A stretch of 64,000 nucleotides of DNA from Pomacea canaliculata (taxonomy: Eukaryota; Mollusca; Gastropoda; Architaenioglossa; Ampullariidae): positions 5,220,247 through 5,284,246 of the forward strand of contig NC_037599.1 of the NCBI RefSeq assembly GCF_003073045.1, written 5' to 3'. Shown here piece after piece: positions 10,267 to 21,104 of the stretch (the stretch's first letter is position 1; every line of letters begins with the position of its first letter). The position numbers were made by a program, and so were the translations under genes. The notes below the pieces were generated by a model that saw only the letters and a program-made list of their open reading frames with translations, was not told the DNA's origin and did not search any database.

Positions 10267-13088
10267 ATGGAGAACGTGAGCGCATATCATTCCAACGCGA
10301 CACTCAAGGCAGTGGATGCTGTCTTCATCATTCTGACTAACATCACCTCCTTCACATCCATAGTCTGCTGCTTAGCGGTTATCGCCTTTTACTGGAAGTG
10401 GCCACATCTGCGCACCACACCTCGGAAGCTGCTGCTTCATCTTTGCCTCGCGAACTTCGTGCAATGTTTTGGAAGCATGCTTCAGGTAAGACATGAGAGA
10501 CAACGGATTAGGTGGCAAAAGACACTGAGGAGGCAAGAATGTGAATATCGTTCACAGTCAACATGAAGTTTGCCCCTCCACCAAAGCCGAGCATTTTCCT
10601 CCGCCAGTGTAAGCGGTGAACTTCCAGTTTATCACACGCGCGAGCACACGTATTTTATACTCGGTATGACAATAGCATGCAAGAAATAGCACGCATGTTC
10701 ACCTCATTACATGGGCCCCTGCGCCCAATAGATAAACGTAAGAACACCTGGTTATCTAGTGCAACACATCACCTAGAAGATGTAGCGATAGTTTACAATA
10801 AAACTTTGTGAACCATGATGACACTCTAGACGGCAATATGGTACACATGATAAGCTACTCCATAAATTAGGAAACATTTAGGTAACTCCAGCAGCATATA
10901 TTTTATGTGTACTTAATTTTAAGAAAGTGTTGGTACGTCTATGCGGCGAGAGAGAGAGACGGAGGGAAGGAAAGTCCTCTCGCTGCATGCGTGCGCACCA
11001 TTTGTTTTTTGAAACGACAAAGCTCGTCATTGTCATGTTTTGTGATTCTTGTCGCAGGCGTTAACATACTTCCAAAGTCTTAAGTTCCCTGATGAACGAG
11101 ATTTGATCTGTGAGAGTGCTGCCTCCATTTCTGTGATGGGTCAAGTGGCTAGCGCAATGTGGACCTGCGCAATCACTGTTCACCTTTTTATTGCGATCAC
11201 TCTGAGGGCAGTCGATCTCGCCGACAAGCTTGTCATCATCTTCTACATTTTTGGCTGGGGTGTGCCATGTGAGTTGTCTTCTCAGATTTTGTATTCCATT
11301 AGTGCTCCCCCCTTTTGACAGAAGGGTTAGGTAAATATGCATTTAACATGCCTGCTGGCCCGACTGTCAGTGAAAAGTCGAGACATTCAGCCACTACAGT
11401 TTATGTGCCGACCAGCAACTTTCACGGTTTTAAACCAACGCACTTTGAAAATAAGTTTTTAAAATTAGAAGAGTTGTAAACAAAACCACGATACTAAGCT
11501 TGTAATCCTGTCAATCCCTTGGTAACGTCAAATTAAAAAAAAAAAAAAAAGCCAAGAAAAAATTAAACTTGAATAGCAGATGAATGGGTTGTCGTAGCTT
11601 TAGTTCATTATATTTATTGGTGGTTAGGAACTTCTATTGATCTTGAACGACCGTGGGTTAGGACCTGAGCGAATTGTTATTGCAGATGATTAGCTCAACC
11701 TTCACGAACACCATTCCTACAAATAAGTCTGCACACACAAAAGCACAACTAGTGTGTTAATAGATTAATATGACCTTTATGTTTTATAGTGATGGTGGCC
11801 ATAAGCGCAGGCATTGCAGACGTGTATGGTTACGATATCACGGACATTTTGTACTTCGACCACCCGACGGTGTGCTGGATCAGCGACAAGGTGACCAACA
11901 AGCTCGACTGGTACCTCATCACCATAGAGGGCTGGGTCATCGCTACATACTTCATCACCACTCTCCTTTTCAATGTCATCAACTTCTCTGTAATTTGCAA
12001 GGTAAGCTGCATTAGATACCGGCTGTTGCTAACTGGAGGCACGAGTTAGAAATTCGTTCCCTAACCTTTCCAGGTCGTGTGGGAGCGAGATGTATGTTAT
12101 AGACCTAACTTTTCTTGGGGCCAGCTTTATGTAAGGGCAGTGCCCCCTCCCTCTCTGCCTTACTTTCCCCAACCCTCTATGGAGTCAGGTACTGAGGGAA
12201 ATTCGCTGCGTCACATGGGTATCGAACAAGCGTGCCTCTGGTCCAACTACTGGGCTACAGTTGCTTGCGGGTAAAAATGCCCCTCGGCACTCCTGGAGTT
12301 CTGGCAAGCTATTTTCATTGGTAGATAGAACTGCTTAATAATTGTTTGTCTGTTTCTTGGATTCTCGTTTCAATTTTAACCGTTTTTACCCGCAGACTAC
12401 TCGTGTGAATCCAAGTCCTGAGGCCAGAGGGAACTACAATGGAAGACATGGCCGCGCAGTCGGCCACCCGTAAAATGCGATACATTCCACTCATATACTG
12501 TTTTCTGCGGATGTGGGGGACAGGACATCTACTTTTCACGGAGTATCCAGCCGTCAGACATATGCGTGCCTTTGACTGGCTCCTTGTGATCAGAGTAGGT
12601 GAACAGCCCTATGATAATAGCAGAACAGCAGTGTTGTTGTTAGGGTAGATGTTTAGCACGGTTTTACATTTCGTCACATGGCTTTAAATTATGTTGCATC
12701 ACTCCTTTCAAAGTAAAAACGGAAAAAATGGTTCACTGCCTTTATTATTTTGTTGTTCTTTTAGGCATTTGGTGATAACGCTCAAGGACTGGCCAACTTC
12801 CTGCTCTTCTGTTTCACGACAATCCAGATTCGTCTCCGGATGTACCGAGCGGCCAGGATGTGCTTCTCTTGCTTCGGACTGTGGTGCAGGAAACAGAGGA
12901 GGAGACTGGCAGACGACAAATGGCTGCCACGTCCCATTGTGCGCATGCGCGTCATGAAGACGGCGAAACGCCGATCTGTCGATGGCAGCGACTTGGATAT
13001 TTCGGGAATTTCTCTGGACTTGCCCACGCAGGAAGAGCTGGATGAGATTATTAAGCACACCGAAGACGAGGTACTTTTTCAACGATAA
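10267..13088 (+). CDS. GPR157: GPR157-like G-protein-coupled receptor
   Basis: Five exons were found: 10267-10485, 11058-11268, 11790-12001, a fourth ending at 12594, and 12765-13088 (stop TAA), about 376 residues. The product is a seven-helix membrane receptor. TM1 is in TSIVCCLAVIAFYWKW and TM2 in LLLHLCLANFVQCFGSML. Exon 2 has TM3 (ESAASISVMGQVASAMWTCA) and TM4, ending WGVP. Exon 3 has ADVYGYDITD and CWISDKV, then TM5. Exon 4 has TM6 (RYIPLIYCFLRMWGT), and exon 5 has TM7 (GLANFLLFCFTTIQIRLRMY). These blocks match GPR157, whose vertebrate form is reported on primary cilia of neural progenitors with Gq coupling. The basic C-terminal tail ends in an acidic helix. The 5' edge of exon 4 is unclear: acceptor 12395 gives the right phase but meets a stop unless one base is removed near 12438, while acceptor 12429 keeps frame. 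The start ATG has ACC before it, a fair initiation context. Confidence 0.85.
12185..12275 (-). repeat. tRNA-derived SINE-like fragment in a GPR157 intron
   Basis: Read on the minus strand, this has an A-box-like TAGCCCAGTAGTTGG and a B-box-like GTTCGATACC about 30 bases apart. The spacing is too short for a working tRNA, so it is more likely a SINE head or a decayed tRNA relic. Confidence 0.45.
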
Positions 13089-13696
13089 AGTGAATGACAA
13101 CTTCACCGTCCAAAGTCCGGGAATACCTCTCTCCCTTGTGACAGTTTTACTCATAACTCGTACTGGGCAGGACTTCGTTGGTCCCAGTTTTTGCGGGCCT
13201 TCACGCGAACACTGACGTGAATGACTGCCGGAGTTGTTTTTGGAAGAAAGAACGAATAACCACTGGACGATTTTCGCTTCCTTTCTGCTAATAAGAACTA
13301 AGTGAGGAAAGTAATTTGTCTTGTCAGGCAAATACGACAGAAATACAAAAACATTTAAACAATTTAAAATTTTTAATGGATAGTTTTAATATTTAAAAAA
13401 ATTAGAAATGTTTATAAAATACTTTCAATGACAGTTTTATTGCACAATAATCCTGAGGCACCAAGTGAAGCAATTTACTTGTGAGGTAAAATAAAAGCAA
13501 TACTGTTATGATATCAAGGAACATTTTGAAAAGTCTCCTCAAACGCTCCTTGATAATAAGTTGCATTTGCAGTAGAACATGACTTGAAAATGTGCATTCT
13601 GTTCAAGTAGTATTAGAATATAAAAATATGAATCACAACACATTTCAGGAACCAAAAATATCACAAATATCCTCTATAACCTGAGGCATGCTGGAA
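13089..13696. other. Shared 3' region of convergent GPR157 and PIF1
   Basis: This holds both 3' UTRs. A plus-strand AATAAA at 13490-13495 can serve GPR157. A minus-strand AATAAA (TTTATT on plus, 13436-13441) can serve PIF1. If both are used, the transcripts overlap by at least about 50 bases. The DNA is AT-rich and no further gene was seen. Confidence 0.55.
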
Positions 13697-16600
13697 TCAC
13701 CAGAATTTCACTGTGTTTTCATGTTTTGCTTTTACTTCCCGAGGCTCCACCGAATTCTGTATCAGTTGTAACTTGGTGTAAAAGCGTAAAACATCTGTGT
13801 TAGCACGCACACAGTCGCCTGTAAAACCAACAACTCGGAGTCCCTCTAGACTTTTGGCTCTTGACAATGCCACATAGGCCTGACCACACTCAAAAACTTT
13901 GGACAGGGAGATTTCCACGCAGTCAAGAGTCATGCCCTGTCAAAACCATAGTAGGAAAACAATGACAAGCTAGCAGTAGACTTAAAACTCTGGTTTCAAA
14001 TAATTAAGAAAAGTTCTCAAATAAATAAATGCTGCAACATTAAAACCAAAACAAGATTTTAAAAATCTTGGGGAAAAAACCTGTGACAAAGACCACTCAA
14101 ACCAGAATACATTTAACTATTTACACAGCTAAAATCACTGACCTGGCTTTTGTGTATGGAGATAGCCCAAGCTAATTTAAGTGGTATTTGTTTCCGAGTC
14201 ACCATTAATCCTCCACCCATTCTGAATGTCCATCTTGCAAGTTTGATTGTTTCATGCAAACCGCAGGCAAATTTGACAATGGGTAAACCTTCAAAAATAA
14301 ATGACAAAATCAAAACTGAAAAAAAAAAAAAAGGACCCAACAAAAAAACCCCTTTTGATCAAGATAACTTATTTGTCACAAAGAAACTAAATATATCGAT
14401 AGAAAGAACGAACCTCATAAGTAACATGCTGAATATTGTTTTACTAATAGCAGTCACAATAGGGAGTGACTAAAGGTCACTTGTTAAACATAAACATGCG
14501 ATAATAAAGATGCAAGTACAAATACATATGAATTATTATTTGAACTACATTAGGAAACAGTTTTACCTTCCACACCAGGCTCAAAACCAGTGACTATGCC
14601 ACGTGCTCCATTTACAAGACCTCGCTGAACATCAAGGTTTTTACAAAGTAAAACCTTTAATAAAAAAAGAAAAAATAATTCAGCATCATAACAGTCCACA
14701 TTTTATTTAAGTAGAGCATATAAAGACCCTGATGCAACAACAGACTGGTCTGAGTGAAAATACAGCGACATTGAAAATCTACATGCCAAACAAGAAATAC
14801 CTTTCTCACACATGATGTCCCTAGGCTGATGTGTCCTTACCTGAGCTCCACATTTAAGCTCTATGGTGCTGCTCGCGGGACACAGTTTATCTAGGGACTG
14901 CTTATATACCATTTCAGAGTCAGTTGCAGCAAATGTTCGCGAGGCACCTGCATGAAAACCATTTCTATTCAGTTTGGAAACTTCAAAACTGAGGCACTCT
15001 GTTCATAAATAATTAACAAGTCAATAAATAGGACTTGTATACTTTGACTGTTTAAAAGAATTGAGAACAGCTTTCAAGGTACTCAATTTGCTTCATGATG
15101 TTTATTCAAATTTTGGTAGATTATACTTGATCACATTTGTGTAAAATATCAAGTGCAGTTAATTACAGTCATCTTATTATCTCGCAATCGTAATGATACC
15201 CTTGCCAAACCTGTCATTCCCTTTAATGTTCCACCCAATCTGTTGGTAGTACTTAAGTTTAAACTGTTATGGGTATGATATGTTTGATACCCAGAGTTTA
15301 GGCCTGAAGAGACCAAACTGGTCTTGACACTAATTTTTGGTTTTGCTTGAGTGTTGAAAAAAAAAAAAAAAAAAAAAAAAACCCCAAAAAACAAACAAGA
15401 GATCCGCATTGAACACAATGACTAAAGACAAATAATACACATTTGGTTACCATTCTTGTGAATAAACAAAAAAGGTTAGAATGAGCAAACGACTTGAGAA
15501 AAGCTCTAATAATTATAATGAAACGCTTATACAGTACTTTTCCAAAATAATTTGCTTGGAGTGCTTCACAACAAGAAAGCTACAAACAGAGCAGTTTTAA
15601 ATAACTTGCACACTAACATCCACACACACATGTACTCATTTAACAGATACACCCACAGAGTAAAAACACATTATACCAGTCTGGACATGGAAGGGTGAAG
15701 TCATTGATTTTGAAAAGAGCATGTCTTAAGTCTGGACTTGAAGGTGTCAAAGAATCAGTGTGCCGAAGGAGATGGCGGAGAATTAGTGTTTTACGCCAAG
15801 CCAGCAACTAAGGCTATATCTCGGCAAGACAGCCAGCCATGTAAACAGATGCCACATGCACAGAAAGGACAGTGTGCCCAATATGAGAGCTGAATCCAGG
15901 AGCATGCAGAAGGGTAATTTGTTCCAAGTTAATGGGGCTTGATAAGAATAAGATCTCTATTTGGGTGGACAAAGGTCTAGTAAACAATAAGTGGAAGCAT
16001 ACTTTCCTTGTGAATACTAGATTACAAGATGCTTTTGTTACTTATGATGGGTTGTATGCTAAGGCCAAATTCTGGAGCAGAAGTAAGGACTACAAACTAT
16101 TCTAATGGCTGGCTATGCTAGTTTACAAGATGATCATGCATTGCAAGTCAGCAGCGAAATAGCTTTTATTGCAAACTCAGTAAATTCATCACACACATAA
16201 TGCTGCATGATGGGACTCATCTATATATAAATACCCTCTTCATGTCACCACACTCCCATTTCACTGAAATTGTTGGATAGGTGGCAACAAAATAACAAGT
16301 GTATACTAAATTTATGTGAAGGGGGTAGGGCTGGGAATGAGCGTTTTACACTGAGCCAGCAACTAAGGCTATATATTATGGCAAAGCAGCCAACACTGTA
16401 AACAGATGCCATATAAATTTTTGTGAAAATAAAGCCCTTAGCTACTCTACTAAAAATGGTGAACTCATAAAATTATTTTAATAATGTATATTATTATCTA
16501 CATATACCAGGATTGATACAAGTATAAAAGATTAATTACAAATAATTGTGTAGGACAGAAAAAGAAACTCAAATGTATTTTAGTATTAAAATGCCCAAAA

Positions 16601-19600
16601 CAGGCCAAAGGTTAAGCTATACAGTCAGATGACATACCTTCCAGGCCTTTAAGCTTATGTTGATTAATACTTTCAACATCTTCTTTGTGTGTACAAAGCT
16701 GTGTTGCCAGAAGGCCATTGCACTCCACTTTATTTCTTGAGGTCTTCATGAGTGTTTCAGTGACATATGATGGACATCTAAGACAAAAATTATTATTCTT
16801 TGTGATTAAACTTGCACACTTTTTAGAAATCCTTGCATATATCTTTCAGTAATAAAAGGCATCACATGGTTAAAAAATTCAGATGACAAGTTCACAAATA
16901 CCACTAAGTCAAACATAATTTACAACACCATACTTTTTGGACAATAGGGAAAAATCGCTTTTGTTTAGGAGTGAAAAAAAAAAATCTCAAAATTATGAAT
17001 GCTTTTTAAAAATGTAAACAAAATATTTGTCAGCCATGCAACTTACAAGCCAAGACGGACACTTTGAAGAACTTTTATAAAATGAGAATCTGACTGCCGA
17101 TGAACTTCTTTCAACTCAAGTGTTGTCTGAATACATTTATGCCACGCAGAAGTCTGCAACAACCACAGTCATGACCAAAGTACTCAACTGATTAATCTTT
17201 TATATATCAATCCTGGCATCTGTTATGTTGTTGCAAAGATGATCTCTAAAATGCTCAAGGCTGGTGAAAGGTTATTTGCAGTCAGATGATACACCTTCCA
17301 CATCTCTTTCATGGGGTCTCTAAAAGAATTAGTGTTCAGAACAATCTTTGCAAACAGCTTGGGATTGGTCTTTCTATAGTCTCACCTATGATAAAAGAAT
17401 GAACAAGAAAATTTCTGTTACAATTTTATTAGTAGGGTTTCTAAGCAAAATTATTTATAATCATTTATAAGCAAAATAATATAAAAAACCCTTTTCAAAT
17501 AGGAGTGGGTGGGTGGGGTTTAACACGATTGAAAAAAAACAAAACAAACTACTTAATAACATTATCTCTAAAAATGTTGGCTGAATATTCCTCACCTGAA
17601 AACAGAAGCGGGCTTTGTTGCTACCTTTGGCAACAGGAGGAAGCTGAAGAAAGTCGCCGGATACAATCAGCTGAATGCCCCCAAATGGCTGATCTGACTT
17701 GCGAACATTTCTGAATAAAGATGTAAACAGTGACAAATCAGACTGAAACCAATAAAGTTTATCAAGTGGATGATACATGCATGCCACAAGTTTGCTTGCA
17801 TATACCCACACAATCTTACCTGGCAACAGCTTCCAGTTTTTCAAAGTAGTCACCATCTACCATAGATATTTCATCAATAATGAGATGATGACAGCGCCTC
17901 CAATGCTGTGCCACTTGCTGCCGTGATGCTAACTCTACACACTGGGTCAAGTCCCCTTTGCCTGAGCCGATCCCTATATAGTTAGAGAAGAAAAATGATT
18001 ATCCGGTAAATAATGCTTCATTGGTATTTCATCAAAAGAGCCACTCCCATTATCTTTTTATTCTTTTCATATTTCATAAATGTATTGCTGTATCACGCCT
18101 GAGGTAAGGAAAAGATGTGTTTACAATATGGCATTTTAAAATGCCGCTGAAGACCCAAAGGTGCTGCTTTGACATTCTTTTTGAACCATTGCTGGGTTTA
18201 AAGGTATTTGAATAAGCTGAGTTTGATGCACAATATTATTTCACACAGTCCGAGTGCGCACTCTTGTTCTGGAGATACAAGCCTGCAAACATTAAAATTT
18301 ACAAAAAAATCCTGCTCCCAAATGTGGGTAAATGATAACTCACCTTGGTTCTCAAGATACACATCCACAAATAATATTCACCATGCACAGAAGGCCAAGC
18401 TTGTGACATCATGACTATTCTGGGATGAGCCTAATTAACAAATGATTCCAGCTTTACCTCTTGTGATGGTATCCTTGACAGTGTAAACATATCTGACGAC
18501 CTGTGCATGGTGATCTTTGAGGATTGTAGCTTAAGAAATGAGGGTGGTATTCAGTTTGAAAAATAATATTTTGTATTAAGAAAATTGTTTTGATGTCAAG
18601 GGAAACAAGGTCCTGACTTCTTTCCAAAACTCGTGTGAGAACAAAGGTTTGCATTTCATGAATGGAACAATTTTCATTTTGATTGTGGGAACTAGCATCT
18701 TATAACCAACAGAGCCCACAAATCTGAAAATTATGTTTCACTCAGGTTAGCATTAACATTAAAATATCCAACACATAGTATTTACCTGCAAAGGCATGAA
18801 GTGTGGTGCCACCAATGTGACAGGCTGCAACACCTGTGCTAGCTGTAATATAGGTGTGGTGTGGAGGCAAGGCTCCTGAAAAATTGTTTAAATGTGATTA
18901 AAAAGTTGTTAATTTATTCCTTCTTTACCTATGTGAAATAAACACATTCTAACATCTTTTACATGGAGACTGGTGTTTTATGCTGAGCCAGCAATTAAGG
19001 CTTTATCATGGTAAAGCAAGGTTTGCAAACAGGTGCCAACATTCAATTTACTATTGACAGGTGTTTGCAGTTGCACTACCAGACCATATCTCCAGCTGTG
19101 AAGTATATGTTTAAAATAACAGAAGTGAAGGCATGTACCCAGACACATGTACAACAAAAATACATTAGCACACACCAATGTTTCAATTGCAGTTCATTCT
19201 GGTGATGACGCAAACTATTTGCTACACCAGTCCTACAGTCCAAACGCTAAATGACTAGTAGCATCAAAAACAGATGCTGACCTGACCCACCACATAAGCA
19301 CCTTTTATTGTAAGAGATGGCTTCGTTTCAGAGTAATGTCACCTTTGACCTGCCATTGCACGATAAACAGACTTTTTGCTTACATACCAATGATGCGTTT
19401 AAGCAGGAATGACTTCCCAGTCCCAGCACTTCCAGTGAAGAATATGTTACGGCCTCGTAACACTGCTTCTAGCACCGACATCTGCTCCTTATTCAATTTC
19501 ACTGGCTGGACTATAATTTTGGAAGGACTGATGTTATTACAGACTTTCTGTTTCTTGCTGATAGTAGTTTTGTTTGCTGCAGATTCTGCTGGCAAGTTCT

Positions 19601-21104
19601 CTTGGCCTTCAGAAGGCACAAACTTTCTCTTTACTCCACCTGAGCTCAAAGTAGTGGAAAGTGTATTTGCCTCATTTCTACCTCTGTTGGCAGTTTGTGC
19701 AAGTTGCAGATCCTTGATTGTGAGTGGTGATATTTCAGTGAATGCCCGGGGTTCCTCTGATAACATACGTTGTCTCTGGGATACAAATCCTTTCTCACGA
19801 AGCACTTCTAGCTTTGTCTGGAAATTAAAATTTTGTAATGATTAAAAAGTGAGCAGACTGGTGAATATTGGTATACAAATAAAAAACATGCATAATTTAT
19901 AACATTGTATTTTTAAGAATGAATAGTGGTTTAAACATAAGGAAACTGCAGTTAATTTTGCAATTACTATCATAAACCAAGTTTAATATACTGTCTCTTA
20001 ATAATGGCATCTCTAAATATTTTGTATTGTCACAAAGGAAGAATAAGCAATTTCATGGATGGCCAAAGTGATGCAAGTAAGAAATTTGCTGTATTCAGAC
20101 ACTCCTTTGCTTTTGTCAATCTCTAGTATTATGACTATTACTTGAAACTCTAAACTCTTTAAATGTAGAGTCGACAATACTTAAAGACCTCCAAGTCACT
20201 TTCCAAAAGAATAGTTGATCAATTACCATATGCTAGATGCAGCAAACATATACTAACACTAACATGTTCCATTTAAATGTATCTGAAGGAAATGCAGGCA
20301 GTAAGAGATTTAAAAAAAGGTACTTGCAACCTTCTTCTGAAATTAAAGCAACTGATAAATAAGGCTAAAGCAAGTCAGAAAATCCTTATATACAAAAGGA
20401 AAAATAAAATGATCTCTGATGCATTAGCATGCACTTAAGGTAGAATTGGATAAAGTTCTTGACACCTGCAGGGTCTTCAGGAAGACTGCTAGCTTATCTG
20501 GGGGGCAATTAGAGATCAAAAGCTGTAGTCGTTGATCTGGCAGTCTGATTGTGGCTTTTCCATCTTTCATAAATTTTTTGTGCACAACCACTTCACGAAT
20601 ACACATGTGCATCACCTGTCATGAAAAGTAGTAACATTTTACACAATATTCTCCTGTTTTAGAAAGGGAAAATCTACAAATATAGCATTTTTATAAAATT
20701 TTAAAAAGTCATTGCACAATTGACATACATCTGCCCAAATTTATCAGGGAGTTGAGCAGCAGCAACATTTAATGAACTAATTTCCAAAATGATATGCACA
20801 CATTTTATAGACATTATAGAATTGTTAAAAAACACAGTTTTCAGACATACTAATACTTTTCATCTGTTAATGTTATAAAAAGAAAACAAAATTAGTTCAC
20901 CACTTCTTAACTAGTAATCCCAAGAAGCTGAAAAAGAAAATGATTACTGACCTTTTTAGGTAGATCTAAAAAGAGCTGCAGCTCTTTAAACTCATCACGC
21001 CCTAGTGTGAGAGTCACATTCTTGTGCTGTGTTTTCTTTATGATACTACCTGTTCCAGAGACCTCTTCCAATGACACAGAGCACACAATGCTGCCATTCT
21101 GCAT
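13697..21104 (-). CDS. PIF1: PIF1 5'-3' DNA helicase
   Basis: Twelve minus-strand exons join without a break to 639 residues, close to the vertebrate length: 21104-20952, 20615-20466, 19817-19388, 18875-18786, 17973-17820, 17710-17596, 17153-17047, 16777-16638, 14947-14841, 14654-14567, 14288-14143 and 13936-13697 (stop TGA). PIF1 is a superfamily 1B helicase of nucleus and mitochondria that unwinds G-quadruplexes and removes telomerase. All motifs are present: Walker A GSAGTGKS (end of exon 3), Ia [11 protein letters not shown] (exon 4), Walker [10 protein letters not shown] (exon 5), [12 protein letters not shown] (exon 6), [17 protein letters not shown] (exons 11-12) and [10 protein letters not shown]. 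The N-terminal domain ([29 protein letters not shown]) also matches metazoan PIF1. The start ATG at 21104 aligns with the vertebrate start. An acceptor lies just upstream, so a non-coding first exon is likely. The basic stretch in exon 3 may include a nuclear localisation signal (KKQK). Confidence 0.96.
15540..16080 (+). repeat. Interspersed repeat in a large PIF1 intron
   Basis: This lies in the 1.7 kb intron between 14947 and 16638. It combines phrases such as AAGTCTGGACTTGAAGGTGT (15731) and GTTCCAAGTTAATGGGGCTT (15931), with an embedded copy of the CCAGCAACTAAGGCTATAT core. It looks like a non-autonomous composite repeat. The borders are estimates, and no coding capacity is seen. Confidence 0.4.
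15787..15855 (+). repeat. Dispersed repeat core, copy 1
   Basis: It reads GTGTTTTACGCCAAGCCAGC, then AACTAAGGCTATATC and a closing GTAAACAGATGCCAC. Two further diverged copies occur in other parts of the PIF1 introns (16341 and 18971). Three copies sharing both ends show a real short repeat family. Confidence 0.75.
16341..16415 (+). repeat. Dispersed repeat core, copy 2
   Basis: It shares GCGTTTTACACTGAGCCAGC, AACTAAGGCTATAT and GTAAACAGATGCCAT with the copies at 15787 and 18971. It lies in the same intron as copy 1 and has the same orientation. Confidence 0.75.
18971..19040 (+). repeat. Dispersed repeat core, copy 3
   Basis: This is the most diverged of the three copies: GTGTTTTATGCTGAGCCAGC, AATTAAGGCTTTATCATGG and CAAACAGGTGCCAAC. 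It lies in the PIF1 intron between the Walker A exon and the motif Ia exon. Confidence 0.65.

Noticed and set aside
12708-13331. 207-residue minus-strand ORF
   Set aside because: It lies antisense over the last GPR157 exon, which has clear TM7 homology; no motif is seen in the antisense frame.
19336-19845. 169-residue plus-strand ORF
   Set aside because: It is the complement of the PIF1 exon with Walker A, which is certain.
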